Part shown: piece after piece, positions 31,771 through 43,222 of the stretch
How positions within the stretch are numbered: position 1 is the first letter of the stretch
How the letters are laid out: each line of letters begins with the position of its first letter
From: Limnephilus marmoratus
Lineage: Eukaryota; Arthropoda; Insecta; Trichoptera; Limnephilidae
DNA length: 64,000 bases
Assembly (NCBI GenBank): GCA_917880885.1
Contig: OU862906.1
Location: 58,384,665-58,448,664, forward strand
Direction: 5' to 3'
The notes under the pieces: model-generated
What the model saw: only the letters and a program-made list of their open reading frames with translations
Databases searched by the model: none
What the model was told of the DNA's origin: nothing
Program-made: the position numbers and the translations under genes

Positions 31771-33945
31771 ATTTTGATTGCATTGATCATATCTGGTGTA
31801 ATACTAATGAAACTGAAAACATAAAATCAATTATTTGGAAAAATAATATTACTGATCATCACACATGCACCGTAGCTTTTAAAACTGATAAATAGATGTG
31901 AATAATTATTCCCGCTATATTTTTCTTAAAATTAATTACAACCTTATCATTGAAAATTGGGAAACTGTTCTTTCCTCTAATAATACCGATTTATATTCAC
32001 TGAATTTTGAATCAATCTTAAATAAGCATATCAAAGATTCCTCTTCCATTATAACATACTCCAAAAACTAAATTTGAAAAATCAAAACCTTGGATCACTC
32101 AACGAATCAAAATTTCAATTTGACATAAAGAAAATATTTATAAGGAACGTAAAAAGTTTCCAGAAAACTATAAACTATACGAATATTTAAAAAAAAATCA
32201 GAAATAAACTTTGCTACATTATCCGAAAAACCAAACAAGATTTCTATAAAAAAAATCAATATTGCTGGCACTAACAACAAAAAGGTATGGCAAACTATCA
32301 ATGAAATTATCAATACAAAACAAAAGAATCTAACATGAACAAAACCACAGATATTGATAATAAAATTTACGTTATAAACACGGATACAATGAAATGTGCT
32401 AATATATTTAACAATTATTTAGTAGTAATATTCGGTTTGTTAAAAATTAGCAATTAAAATTTAAAAAAAACGAAAATAATGGTCTATATACTTCGCCTTC
32501 AAATCCCTGTAACACCTTAACAACGAACTAACTTTGATGAAATTAAACACACAATTAATCAATTAAAAGGCAAATTTCCCCCCGTAATGACGCGTCATGA
32601 CACTATTTCGATAGAAGTACTTTAAAAAAATTCTGATTTACTTTGCCATACATCATACATCATTGCCACATATATCATACATACAGCCATACATCATTGC
32701 AATACATCATAAATACAATTTTCTAATATGGCATCTTTCCATTAAATTTATTATTCCATTTTTCTATTATTACTACTCTTTTTAAATCTGGTGACCCCAT
32801 TCTAAGTAATAATTATAGACCAATTTCTCATACCTCAAATACTGCAAAAATATTTTAAAAAATTAAAAAAAAACAGATGATCAAATTTATAAAAGATAAT
32901 ATTAAATGCTATATATTAAATGCACATCAATATGGTTTTAGAGAAAATTTGAGCAATCAAATGCTATCGTAGACTTAACGTGTGAAAAATATAAATCTTT
33001 AAATAACAAAAAAATGCATTGGAATATTTGTCGACTTAAGAAAAGCATTTGACAGTATACCACATTCTAATTTTATCTCTAAACTAATGAAAATTGGTAC
33101 TAATGGAGAGCAATTTGTCAAGTTAAATGGTTTTCTGAGTGATTCCCAGATCAGTAAATTTGGAATCTCGCAGGCGACTGTAAAATCCAAACTAATATCA
33201 TACGCCGATGACACAGCAATTTTAACTGAGGGATTAACATGGAATGAAACTCAGAGAACGGCGGAATCAGATATAAATTTAATAAAAAAATGGTTTGATC
33301 AAAATTTACTATGTCTTAATACAGATAAAACTTTTGTAATATCATTCACTCTGAATAAAAATGCTACCCCTGAGAATCTAAACAAATGCATTCACTCATA
33401 TAATTGTAATTCAAATTCATATCTATGCAAACCTGATTGCTCTGTACTGACTGGTTAAACCAATGTTCAATACCTGGGTGTAACTATAGATAGTAACATA
33501 AAGTGGAAGATGCAGATCAGTACAACAGTAGAAAGACTAAGAAAATTATGTATTCGAAAAAATTGTAATATTAGGATATTAATCTAATCAGTGCTACAAT
33601 ATGGAATTGTTGGTTGGGGTGGTGCTTTCAAGGCTTCTCTTTTACCCTTGGAAATCATTAAAAAAATTATTTCGAAAAAGCCATACCATTACCCCACCAT
33701 CAAATTATTTCAAGATTTTAAAGTACCTTCACTCCATGTTATTTATAAAAAAAATCACAATTTCGCAAATACACAAAGATTGCTTCAAAAATGAGAACTT
33801 TAGAATAAATATTCTTGGCTCTATGACTGTCTCGCGGTGTAATACCACCACAGCTCAAAAATTTTATAAATATATTGGAGTGAAATGGTTCAACCAATTA
33901 CCAGTTAATTTAAGATTGGAAACAAATTAAAAAAATAAAAATAAA
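31771..33945 (+). pseudogene. LINE-1x relative, heavily decayed
   Basis: Plus-strand frames show, in order, NNYRPIS near 32815, AHQYGFRENLSN near 32930, FGISQATVKSK joined directly to LISYADDTAILTEG near 33190, QYLGVTID near 33470 and LQYGIVGWGGAF near 33600. About 45 codons between the GIPQG-like block and YADD are deleted. Stops and frameshifts are frequent throughout. The motifs match LINE-1x at 8.4-10.9 kb. The 3' side fades into AT-rich sequence and a (TA)n run near 34130. Confidence 0.75.
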
Positions 33946-35280
33946 ATAAAAACACTCTATATATAAACTATTATTAAAATCACTATATCTTATGATACTT
34001 TATTTTCTCAATACAATTGTATGTCAGATATCGTTTTTCTTTCTTTATTTTTTTCTTCTTTCTTTTTTTCATCCCCTCTTTTTCATTTTGTTATATTCCT
34101 GATCTATTATTTGTTTTACATATATAAACAAATATATATATATATATATAAGTTTATGTTACGGCATTTAGTGGCTCAAAGCGTCCTTTAATTACCGGAA
34201 CTTCTTGATCATTTCGACTTACTGGCTCATTTGGGCACTTAGTGGCTCATCGTTTTTTTTTTTTTAAGTCCATCATATCAAACTCGATGAGACGAGTCGA
34301 ACGGTGTAAAAAAAATTTTTGAGTGAATAAATGACATTTTTACGTGGACCGTTAATGCTCCGGAATGCGTTTTTTATCAGTAAATATTCATCAATACTTA
34401 GAACATCAACTGGGTACACTTTTTATCGCATCTATAACCATCACGGCATGCGACGTTGCCGGATGTTCTCGTCATACAATATCATTCAAACTCCAAGTCG
34501 TTTATCAATGCTTTGCGATATTGAACTCAATGGTTAAATTCCTCAAAATCTATTATCGCATGAAATTGCTATGTCAGATTGAATCTTTTGCGATATGTTA
34601 TATGTTTGCCGGTATGTTATGTTGTATTCTATCTACATAGGTAGCCAGACTGCCAAGCGCTCGCTGTGGACTGTTAGTTGTTTTAGAAGAACAGACATTA
34701 TATTATACGAGTAATATTTAGCGGCTATTCGCGCGCTTTTTTAAAATTGAAGATTGATTTACGAATTGCTTTTATAATATCGTTATTAATTTTGTGTTAA
34801 TTGTTTTTGTGTTTATTACAAGGTTGATATTATTACGTATTTTAATACACATTTATGTAGTTTTTTCTTTAATAAATAAAATATTTGCCACGTCATTCTG
34901 TATTTGTCTTTTGCGTTCCGAAAGCATAGTCAGTTGTAATGTAATGATATCTATACAGGGTTTTCTAAAAATTTCAGAAATATATTAGGTACTCATGTAA
35001 TATGTTTTTTCATACAGTTATATTATTTTTTTTAAATGTTTTTTTAGTAGAACGTAATTTTTATAATAGATTATATTATCATATTTAAGAAATCTAACAA
35101 GTTTTTCATTTTAAAAAATGTTCTGTACCTAGGTAATTACTTTACGCGTGACAATTTTTCAAAAGCATTGTCTCTAGTTGTATTGAAGTAATTAAAATAT
35201 GTTTTATTGTTGTTTTGGTGTATTTTATAAAAAAAAGTTATGAACAAAAATAAACAATAATTTAAAAATAAATTACAATA
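33946..35280. other. AT-rich DNA; (TA)n at 34132-34150
   Basis: No gene is supported. The word TTTAGTGGCTCA at 34169 recurs partly at 34240 and, inverted, near 43868. Confidence 0.4.
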
Positions 35281-35283
35281 TAC

Positions 35284-35664
35284 GGCCTACATAGTCCAGG
35301 AGTGAGACCCTTGACTCGCAAACCGCAGGTCTCAAATTTTATTTGATTAATTTGTGTTATTTCACAATTAATTCATTTAAAATAATAAATAGTATATTTG
35401 CGGCACGTTCCAGAGTGGAAGATACTATCAATATCGCCCTGGTGTAAGTAAGACCACCATTCAAAATTGAAACGTTGCTTGAAAATGGCTTTGGCCGTGT
35501 TTGGTGTCCAGATCTGAATCGCCAGGTACTTCCCAACCTTCCTCTTCCCCACCTCCTTCCCCTCCCCACTACCTTCAGCCTCACAACATACCCCAATTGG
35601 GGATTCCATGGTGTCACTGGCTCCAGACGGGAGCAGTTGAGATTCTTGTGCGGTATTCACTGTA
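35284..35664 (+). mobile_element. SINE A with decayed head
   Basis: The head keeps CATAGTCCAG but box B is deleted: the sequence passes from GCAGGTCTC to the AAATTTTATTTGATT body start. The body and 3' end (CTCCAGACGGGAGCAG, GTGCGGTATTCACTG) are good. It ends at a short A-run and abuts the LINE J fragment. Confidence 0.85.
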
Positions 35665-35667
35665 AAA

Positions 35668-35881
35668 AAACTCCACACAGGAGGCCCTTAAGAAAACGAT
35701 TTCCCTCAAGGCCTATGTCATCTAATATGCTGTGTGGAGGGTCTTTTTGAGGAGAAGAGGGAGTCAACATTGGTCTTGAAGAGACCCATGTTGTAGGAAG
35801 GGGAAAACCCAGAGGCCGGCAAATCGTTCCATAGCCGAGCTGTTGAGCACAAAAACGAATCGAAGAAGCGACCAGTTCTCA
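35668..35881 (-). pseudogene. LINE J 3' fragment
   Basis: The minus-strand frame is open with TGRFFDSFLCSTARLWNDLP and SYNMGLFKTN, then the hairpin tail. It starts (3' end) at AAAAAAACTCCACACAGG on the left, and is 5'-truncated at the 12 bp minisatellite. Confidence 0.8.
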
Positions 35882-35943
35882 TGATTTTGAATTTGATTTT
35901 GAATTTGATTTTGAATTTGATTTTAGATTTGATTTTGGATTTA
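35881..35943. repeat. 12 bp minisatellite, about 5 units
   Basis: The unit GATTTTGAATTT repeats in tandem and decays at the right end (AGATTT, GGATTT). Confidence 0.85.
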
Positions 35944-36000
35944 GGGTAGGGTTCAAAAATCTTGATTATTTTGTTTTTACATGAATATCGCACAACGTAG

Positions 36001-36310
36001 TGGATAGGGGAAGGAGATAGGGAAGAGGAAGGTTGGGAAGTTCCTGACTATTCAGATCTGGTCACCAAACACGGCTAAAGCCATATCACGCAACATTTCA
36101 ATTCTGAATGGTGGTCTTACACCAGGGCGATACTGAGAGTATCTTCCACTCTGGAAAGTGCTGCAAATATACTATTTATTATTTTAAATGAATTTAAATG
36201 AATAAAATATATGTATTATTTTTACTAAATAAATTGTCAAATAACACAAATTATAATCCCGCGACCTTCGGAGTGCGAGTCAAGAGCCTTACCGCTGGAC
36301 TACGCCGATA
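36001..36310 (-). mobile_element. SINE A, 3' end truncated
   Basis: Minus orientation. The head, at the right, shows the box A region TAGTCCAGCGGTAAGGCTC. The box B region is partly deleted, leaving GGTCGCGGGAT. The body GACCAGATCTGAATAGTCAGG and the A/G-rich block are present, but the last segment (CAGACGGGAGC) is missing. Confidence 0.8.
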
Positions 36311-36371
36311 AATATTCAATAGACTAATCATACCTAAGATGACTTGAGTAAGGACTAATTGTAAACGAGGT

Positions 36372-36835
36372 ATTCCAATTTGGGAAGCGGGTATGGGTAC
36401 CGCCGCCCCGGGAACCATTACTGTATAACCAACACCTCTGCAAGCAGTTTGCTACGTTTGGTGACTAAGCAGGGGTGCCCGGGTTCATGGTATCAGGTTT
36501 GTCCAGGACGTGGCGGCGGATAGGTCTGCCCTGCTGCGTGGCGGGCCGGATAAGAGAGTTTGGTTGAGGGAGGCCTTTTGTCCTTTCCAGCCGGACTCTC
36601 TCGACCCATCGCCTTGCACCGCATTTGGAGGGATGGAATTTTAGGTTCGTCACTCCTAGACACATTGACCCCAGATTCCTATCCACCCCACATACCTTTT
36701 TCCTTCCCAGAACTTCCTATCCTTCCCTTCCTTAAAAAGACCCTCCACACAGCATCCCCTTAGATGACATAGGCCCTGAGGGAAATTATTTTTCTCAGGG
36801 CCTCCTATGTGGAGCTACTGTAAAAAAAATGAGAT
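36372..36835 (+). mobile_element. SINE B, near full length
   Basis: The head CCGCCGCCCCGGGAACCATT, middle GGGGTGCCCGGGTTCATGG and the complete double-hairpin tail are present, ending CTACTGTAAAAAAAA. Immediately right (36838-36872) is a scrap resembling the SINE A head (CCGGAGGTCGCGGGT). Confidence 0.85.
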
Positions 36836-36877
36836 TGCGAACTTCGACTACGAATCCGGAGGTCGCGGGTGAGAGAC

Positions 36878-36879
<2 letters not shown>

Positions 36880-36908
<29 letters not shown>

Positions 36909-37868
36909 ATTGAAATTTTTTGATACAATACATATAATACATACATGAAATAATGAAAAGTATATAAAAAAACTTAATATAATTAATGTATGAACAAAAA
37001 AATCCCACAAAGGCAATGCCTGTGCGTGGGTATAATATAGATTTTTTACTTTTATTTCTATGGTTATAGTGAATATTTTAAGTATACATAAATAAGGAAT
37101 TTTAAAAAAAGTAACTGAATGAATGCATTTAAAAACTACAGCATAATGACAGTCTGCACTGTTATTATTGTATTTGTAAGTTTTGTAAAAATAGATGTTA
37201 CAAGTGCAATTTAAAAACATAAAAAACAAACAAAATAAACTAGCAAACAATATTATAAATCTTCTCTAAAAGCTGTCCAATGATAGATATATTTAATGGC
37301 TTTATTTAAACTTATAAGAAAAAAATATCTGTTTCAGTGTTTTTTAGCCAAATTTTGGTATATTTTTTATAAGATTGAAGATTTTGACATATGTTCTCTT
37401 TAAAGGTTGTACATAGTAAATTATACATTTTTGGAGCTATAAAACTAATATGCCTTTGGGACAACCTAGTTTTGCAGTGGGGTACTGCATACTCACATGT
37501 GCCACGTCTTTGGCTGGTACGATTTGAATTTTTTAGAAAGTTATTTGGACGCATGTAAATAAATTTAAGGCATTGAAGTCCATAAGTCTGTCTAAGGTCC
37601 AAAATATCAGTTTCCTTAAACAATTGTTTGGAGGGATACGATTTATTTTTTTTGTACATAATCTTAATTATTGATTTTTGGGCAATTTCTAAAGGTTTTA
37701 CATGATTATTATCATAAACTAGTTTTATGGTTTTTATATTTACTATGTTACACATTCTTTTAAAAATATAATTTAAGTATCTGAGTTTGTTAACAGTATT
37801 TTCTATATGGTTGGTCCATTTAAGTTGACAATCTATGGTTACACCTAAGTACTTAATCATTTTTCCTG
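36880..37868 (-). pseudogene. LINE-1x relative, 3' third
   Basis: The 3' end begins at a T-run (about 36880-36909), the copy of its poly-A. The minus-strand frame 37312-37950 reads MIKYLGVTIDCQLKWTNHI, TIKLVYDN, KPLEIAQKSIIKIMYKKNKS, SYPSKQLFKETDIL and FIAPKMYNLL, matching the region after the RT active site of LINE-1x. Everything upstream is missing. The left 400 bp is 3' UTR. Confidence 0.75.
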
Positions 37869-37914
37869 ATATGAATGCATCTCTCCCACTGCATTGCAAG
37901 GCGATGGGTTGAAA
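37869..37914 (-). repeat. SINE B internal scrap
   Basis: CTCCCACTGCATTGCAAGGC followed by GATGGG is an inverted piece of the SINE B middle region (compare 36601-36645). Confidence 0.45.
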
Positions 37915-38045
37915 GAGATTACACATCTGCCCTGATGATGGACACTGCAACGCTGTCCGAAACTTTGGCTAAAGAAGGAGGTATACACGGCATAATACCC
38001 CAAAAACTAATAACAAAAATACTTATGGCCGTGAAAATCTAAAAT
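37915..38045 (+). repeat. Penelope-type 3' repeat with hammerhead-like core
   Basis: CTGATGA (37932-37938), T, stem GGACA/TGTCC, GAAAC (37959-37963), TTTGGC. The tail CATAATACCCCAAAAACTAA and GGCCGTGAAAATCTAAAATC matches 27417-27560. The final GGC replaces the GTC expected at the cleavage site. Confidence 0.65.
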
Positions 38046-38428
38046 CACCTCTGCGATAGGTCACCCCAAGTCGTTCGCTACGTTTGGTGACTTAGCAGGG
38101 GTGCCCGGGTTCATGGGGTGAGGATTATCCGGGTCTTGGCGGCGGATGCATCTCTGCCCACCAGCTGCATGGCAGGATGGATTGGGCGAGAGTGTTGAGG
38201 GAGTCCCTTTGATTTCTCCAGCCGTACTCTCTCGGAACATAGCCTTTCACCGCAGTGGGAGGGATAGATTCCTGGACACACTGACTCCCAGATTCCTACC
38301 TACCCTTCATCCCTTTTCCTTTTCAGAACTTGCTCTCCTTCCTTTCCTAAAAAGACCCTTCACACAGCATCCCCAAAGATGACATAGGCCCTGTGGGAAA
38401 TTATTTTACCTAATGTAAAAAAAACAGT
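38046..38428 (+). mobile_element. SINE B, 5' short and tail hairpin half deleted
   Basis: It starts at ACCTCTGCGATAGGTCACC and follows the family to CCTGTGGGAAATTATTTTACC, then jumps to TAATGTAAAAAAAA. The 3' arm of the inner hairpin and the second half of the outer stem are missing. Confidence 0.8.
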
Positions 38429-39180
38429 CTATCCCGATCTGTCCTGCCATGCAGCTGGTGGGTAGACGCATCCGCCAACAAGACCCGGACAAACCTCATC
38501 CCATGAACCCGGACACCCCTGCTAAGTCACCAAACATAGCTTACCACTTGGAGTGACCTATGGCCAGGGCTGGGCAGTATTTGAAAAACTTGTAATTGAA
38601 ATACGTATTTGAAATACAAATATATACAAATACAATGTATTTGGTAATTGGTATTTCAATTACCTGCTGCTGAGGTATTTTGTAATTTGTATTTCAAATA
38701 CTTAAGGCTTCAAAATACATTTTCAAATACATTTAGTGATCTTAATAATGATAATTAAAAATAACCACACATAGATAATACATAGACTAAAAACGCTAGA
38801 ATCCTGTACCTACTATTGTCCTTTGCTATAGGACTCTTTATTAATGATTATTTGTAGTTCTCTTAGGGGGCATACATTAATTATGTGAGCTTAAAAAAGG
38901 AGGGGGGGGGGGAGTAAAATCTCACGGTACTTGAAAAGAATAAACGAAGTGGTCCAAATTATCTCACCAAGGGGCGGGGGGAGTCTAGTTTGGAAGAAAA
39001 ACTGCTCACCTAATTAATGTATGCCCCCTTATAATTGCTTTATAATGTACTGTACTGTATTTTTTTTTACTTCATGCTAGTTATTATTATTGTCCTGTGC
39101 TATAATAGCACTGTTATTGTACATTTTGTATCATACTTGTCATTGCTTTGTATTGTACACTCTTGTATCATAGTATTAGA

Positions 39181-39772
39181 TTTTTTTTTTCATTAACTCC
39201 ACACAGGAGGCCCTGAGGAAAATAATTTCCCTCAGGGCCTATGTCATCTGGGATGCTGTGTGGAGGGTCTTTTTGAGGAGAGAAAGGAATGAACATTGGT
39301 CTTGAAGAGACCCATGTTGTAGGAAGGAGGAAACACAGAGGCCGGCAAATCATTCCACAGCCGAGCTGTTGAACACAAGAACGAGTCGAAGAAATGACCC
39401 GTTCTCATGTGACAAATGTCAACCGTGTACAATGTGTTTCCCGACTATGCACCGGTGCCGAAAGGATCAATGATGCTAGTTCCTCGGAGCATCTTCCATT
39501 GTAATACCGGTAGAACCAGGATAGCATTCCAACTCGACGCCTGTGCTCTAAAGATTGCAATCCGTCTTTTAAGATGGGAGAATCTATTAAACGGACCGCC
39601 CGTTTCTGCATAGAGTCGAGGGTATTTTTCAGGTATTTTGGAGCTCCAGACCAGAGGTGGCTGCCAAATTCAACCGTGGGGCGCACTTGTGATTTGTACA
39701 GGGTTAGCAGTTATGTACTATTAAAGTATCTGCGGGCCTTGTACAGTACGCCCAGTTTTTGATCGAGCACTA
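39181..39772 (-). pseudogene. LINE J 3' end
   Basis: This is a cleaner copy than the one at 29938: minus-strand frames read VRPTVEFGSHLWSGAP, EHRRRVGMLSWFYRYYNG, MRTGHFFDSFLCSTARLWNDLP, YNMGLFKTNVHSFLSSKRP and a stop. The stop codon TGA lies inside the 5' arm region of the tail hairpin. A one-base change splits the frame near 39430. It is 5'-truncated at about 39772. Confidence 0.85.
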
Positions 39773-39904
39773 TTGGAATAATTAAATAATGGACTGAATA
39801 CTAGAAATAAAATATTGGACTGAATACTAGAATGTTTTTAAGTTAACTACTGTAGAGCGCACTTGAAGTGAAATAACACAAAACTTCGCTACACAAATGT
39901 CATC

Positions 39905-40463
39905 CATTTATATATAAAAATGAATCCTTGTTTCCCTTGGTCACGCCATAACTTCAAAATGACTTTACCTATTTCATTCATTTTTTTAAAGTTTTCTTAT
40001 ACTTTTAGAAGGTTCTTACGGAAAGAAAAATTAAGAAAATTACGCAGAAAATGGGATAATTTCAGAAAACTTAACGACTATTTTTACTACGCACGTTTGA
40101 CAGTTCGCGCGTTTGATGAAAATAAATTTAGCAGGCAGCTGTTTTTTTGTAACCAAAGAATTTTCATTGGATTTTTAAAATTATAGATATTTTAAATAGG
40201 TACCTATGTTACCAGGTACCAGATTTTATTGATTGTTTTTATAATATAGAAAAATGTTCTGGGACTAAATATATGGAACGCGGGAGGGGTTGGCGGGATG
40301 GGGGAGCGGAAGAGGGGTGAGGGTAGGCAGGGAAGGTGTACGGGGAATGCAAGAGGGTAAAGGGAAGCGGTAGGGGAACGGGGACGCACGGGAAAGGACA
40401 TGCAGGGAGAAACAATTTATTTCTTTGAATATTGCAGTGCAACGCATTCCGGGAACCAGCTAG
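39905..40463 (+). mobile_element. Non-autonomous Helitron
   Basis: The 5' side (TATATAAAAATGAATCC) and inner blocks (GGTTCTTACGGA, AGAAAAAATTAAG-like, TTTAAATAGGTACCTATG) match the Helitron at 56824-57615. The 3' end CCGGGAACCAGCTAG followed by T matches the CTRR-plus-T rule. A purine-rich G tract (40270-40410) is shared by both. The 5' boundary is uncertain by a few bases. Confidence 0.7.
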
Positions 40464-40930
40464 TGTTATTATAATAATAATTATTATAATCTAACACCTA
40501 AGTCCCATACCACAAATCTTTACAAGTGGAGCGGAGACGAGATGTGTGTCCTGAGCAATATTATGATTAGTCAATTTTAGCACGTCTCTGTTTCACTATG
40601 CTCTGCTTTGCTTCTGTCGAAACGCACTCTTAGATATGGGCACTTACGACAATTTATTGCAACCAAAGGTTCTACCTAAACCAAATGTATTTTGTAATTT
40701 GTATTTTGTATTTCAAATACACGACTTGAAAGTATTTTGTATTTCGTATTTTAAATACATGCGAAAAAGTATTTTGTAATCATAGAGATAATCAATGTTT
40801 GTAATTTGTATTTTAATTACAGTAATGCATGTATTTTGCCCAGCCCTGCCTCTATGGCAAAGGTGTTGATTATCCAATAATGGTTCTCGGGGCGGCGGTA
40901 CACATATCCGCCTCCCAGATGAATATTACC

Positions 40931-41690
40931 ACCTAATCTAAACAAGTTAGCAATTAAAACCGAAAACCCAATTTAAGACTATTTATACAATGTAGACTTA
41001 AACCACCTGTACAATGTTGGAGTTCATTTTTACAAATTCCTTCAACCAATTAAACAATAATGATTGTCTCTTTCTGATATATTTTTATTTCACACGACAA
41101 ACAGAGACGGGTATAATTGGAGTGATGTTTCTAAAAATGGTAAATTCAATATTTTACCGGAAATGTCCCAGACGGAATCATCTAGTACCGGCACGCAAAT
41201 ATTTAAGCATTGTAAAAAGATCATATGAAATGCAAAGTGTAAGCGAACGGGATGTAGTCCTTTCCATTAATAACTTAGAAATTGCTTATTATTGCTTGAA
41301 TTGTCAAGTTACGCCAACGCCCATTTTCAACTTAAGTAAAGTAAAAAAGTAAAAGCGATATTAAGGAAGCTAGCGTGATTCAATTATTATGACACTTCCC
41401 TTTTTATTAAAATGCAACTATTACCGATCCGCTACCAGTCCGTGGAATCTTCAGTTTGTAGGCACGGGGTAACGCTATGCGATGCGTGGCGGAGGGGGGG
41501 AGGGCTACAGATACTTTGCCGGAATTTGATAGAAATTATTTTATATTAAAAAAACTAGCAATGCAATATACATTTTTAAAAACAGATCGATAACCAAATA
41601 GTTTTTCTATGATTACCAAAATTATTGAGTATATGGTGTAAAAGACAACTGAGATACAGAGTAAAACTGTTCTTAGTGTAATTATATTAC
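40931..41690. other. Unassigned DNA, one 112-codon frame
   Basis: The plus frame 41014-41352 has no recognisable domain and no start-context or splice evidence that I can defend. Confidence 0.3.
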
Positions 41691-41696
41691 CCCGGT

Positions 41697-42148
41697 CTAA
41701 AAAACTATCGAAAGAAGCGAAGCTAGCCGTCCATAATGGAGTGCTGGTACCTACCCTAATGCTTCGCTGTGAGGCTCGGAACTGGTAAAGAAATGATGAA
41801 AGTAGACCGAAATGAATAATAATGATCCGCACATAATGTAAGCCTGATGTAAGCGTAACGAGTAAGATTAAGAAAGAGACGCTTAGATTGGTTGGGCATG
41901 TAAAGCAAATGAACGAGAAAAATAGTGTAAGGAGAATATATGATGACGCAAATGTGAATGCTAGAAGAAGTCGGGGACGCCCGAGGAAGACATGGCACGA
42001 CCAAGTGAATCAGATACTTGAGTCGAGCCATTTCAAGAGTCAGAATAATAAAAGAGCATGTATGAGACGAAGTATGCATGTGAACGAGGCAAGGAGTGTG
42101 TGCCAAGATCGAGTTGTTTGGCGGTCCGTCTCTATTTGTAAATTGTAA
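41697..42148 (+). pseudogene. RTE-like LINE 3' end, copy 1
   Basis: Words in order: KLAVHNGVLVPTLM, LVGHVKQMNEKN, RRSRGRPRKTWHDQVNQILE, KSQNNKRA, SVCQDRVVWRSVS. This is the C-terminal tail of an RTE-type LINE ORF, related to 1601-2095. Confidence 0.8.
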
Positions 42149-42151
42149 AAT

Positions 42152-42395
42152 ATGATAGCAACTAAGTATAATAATAATTTAATAATGAGCAAAATTAAGA
42201 AAGGGACCCTCAGATGGTTTGGGCACGTAGAGCGAATGAGCGAAGAAAGTAGTGTAAAAAGAATATATGATGCAAATGTGAATGGTAGAAGAAGTCGGGG
42301 GCGCCCGAGGAAGACATGGCACGATCAAGTGAATCAGATACTTGAGACGGGCCATGTCAAAAGTCAGAATAATAGAAGAGTATGTATGAGACGAC
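42152..42395 (+). pseudogene. RTE-like LINE 3' end, copy 2
   Basis: This is open as MSKIKKGTLRWFGHVERM through RGRPRKTWHDQVNQILETG. It begins with about 50 bp (GGCGGTCCGTCTCTATTTG onwards, from 42119) that is repeated before copy 4. Confidence 0.8.
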
Positions 42396-42604
42396 CATCA
42401 CGCCGTTTCCCCGCAGGGGTAGGCAGAGAGGACGGACCGCCAAACAACTCGGTCTTGGCACACACTCTTTGCCTCACTCACATTCATACATCGTATCATA
42501 CATTCTCTTCTATTATTCTGACTTTTGACATGACCCGACTCAAGTATCTGATTCACTTGATCGTGCCATGTCTTCCTCGGGCGTCCCCGACTTCTTCTAA
42601 GAGT
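42396..42604 (-). pseudogene. RTE-like LINE 3' end, copy 3, inverted
   Basis: This is the reverse complement of the 3' end of copy 4, starting at the CCATCACGCCGTTTCCCCG end. It is joined head-on to copy 2. Confidence 0.8.
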
Positions 42605-42689
42605 ATTATAATTGCTCTTGAAAAGAGAAACTTCTTCGCGGCCTATTTCATACAAAATTTAGTTCTGGATTTACGGTTAAGATACCAAA

Positions 42690-42800
42690 TTATTTCATTA
42701 CAGAACTTCCTCTTCTTCCTTTCCCTAAAAAAAACCCTCCACACAGCATCCCCAAAGATGACAAAGACACTGAGGGATTTTTTATCAGGTGTGGTGATAA
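42690..42800 (+). repeat. SINE B / LINE J tail fragment
   Basis: CAGAACTTCCTCTTCTTCC, ACCCTCCACACAGCATCCCC and AGATGACA are present. The inner hairpin is missing. Confidence 0.6.
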
Positions 42801-42837
42801 TGCGAGAAAAAATACAATTTAACCAATTAATATTATT

Positions 42838-43222
42838 TGGCGGTCCGTCTCTATTTGTAAATTGTAAAATATGATAGCAACTAAGTATAATAATAATAAT
42901 TTAATAATGAGCAAAATTAAGAAAGGGACCCTCAGATGGTTTGGGCACGTAGAGCGAATGAGCGAAGAAAGTAGTGTAAAAAGAATATATGATGCAAATG
43001 TGAATGGTAGAAGAAGTCGGGGACGCCCGAGGAAGACATGGCACGATCAAGTGAATCAGATACTTGAGTCGGGCCGTGTCAAAAGTCAGAATAATAGAAG
43101 AGAATGTATGATACGATGTATGAATGTGAGTGAGGCAAAGAGTGTGTGCCAAGACCGAGTTGTTTGGCGGTCCGTCCTCTCTGCCTACCCCTGCGGGGAA
43201 ACGGCGTGATGGTTAGTTAGTT
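42838..43222 (+). pseudogene. RTE-like LINE 3' end, copy 4, best preserved
   Basis: A 112-codon frame reads KGTLRWFGHVERMSEESS, GRRSRGRPRKTWHDQVNQIL, KSQNNRREC, SVCQDRVVWRSVLSAYPCGE. The 3' end GGGGAAACGGCGTGATGG is followed by TTAG repeats. It shares its first 280 bp with copy 2. Confidence 0.85.

Larger units (their letters stand above)
38565..40848. mobile_element. hAT-type MITE with nested LINE J and Helitron
   Basis: The ends are CAGGGCTGGGCA in inverted orientation, followed on both sides by AT-rich words based on GTATTT and ATTTGTA. The left target copy is CCTATGGC (38557-38564). The right copy reads CCTCTATGGC, the same with an extra CT. The outer parts (38565-39176 and about 40464-40848) are the hAT body. 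The middle holds LINE J (39181-39772) and a Helitron (about 39905-40463). Confidence 0.8.
38431..40930 (-). mobile_element. SINE B, split by a hAT insertion
   Basis: The minus-orientation SINE B body is at 38431-38564, and its 5' head continues at 40849-40930 (GGTGTTGATTATCC, GGGGCGGCGGTAC). The join falls at CCTATGGC, the hAT target site. Confidence 0.8.
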
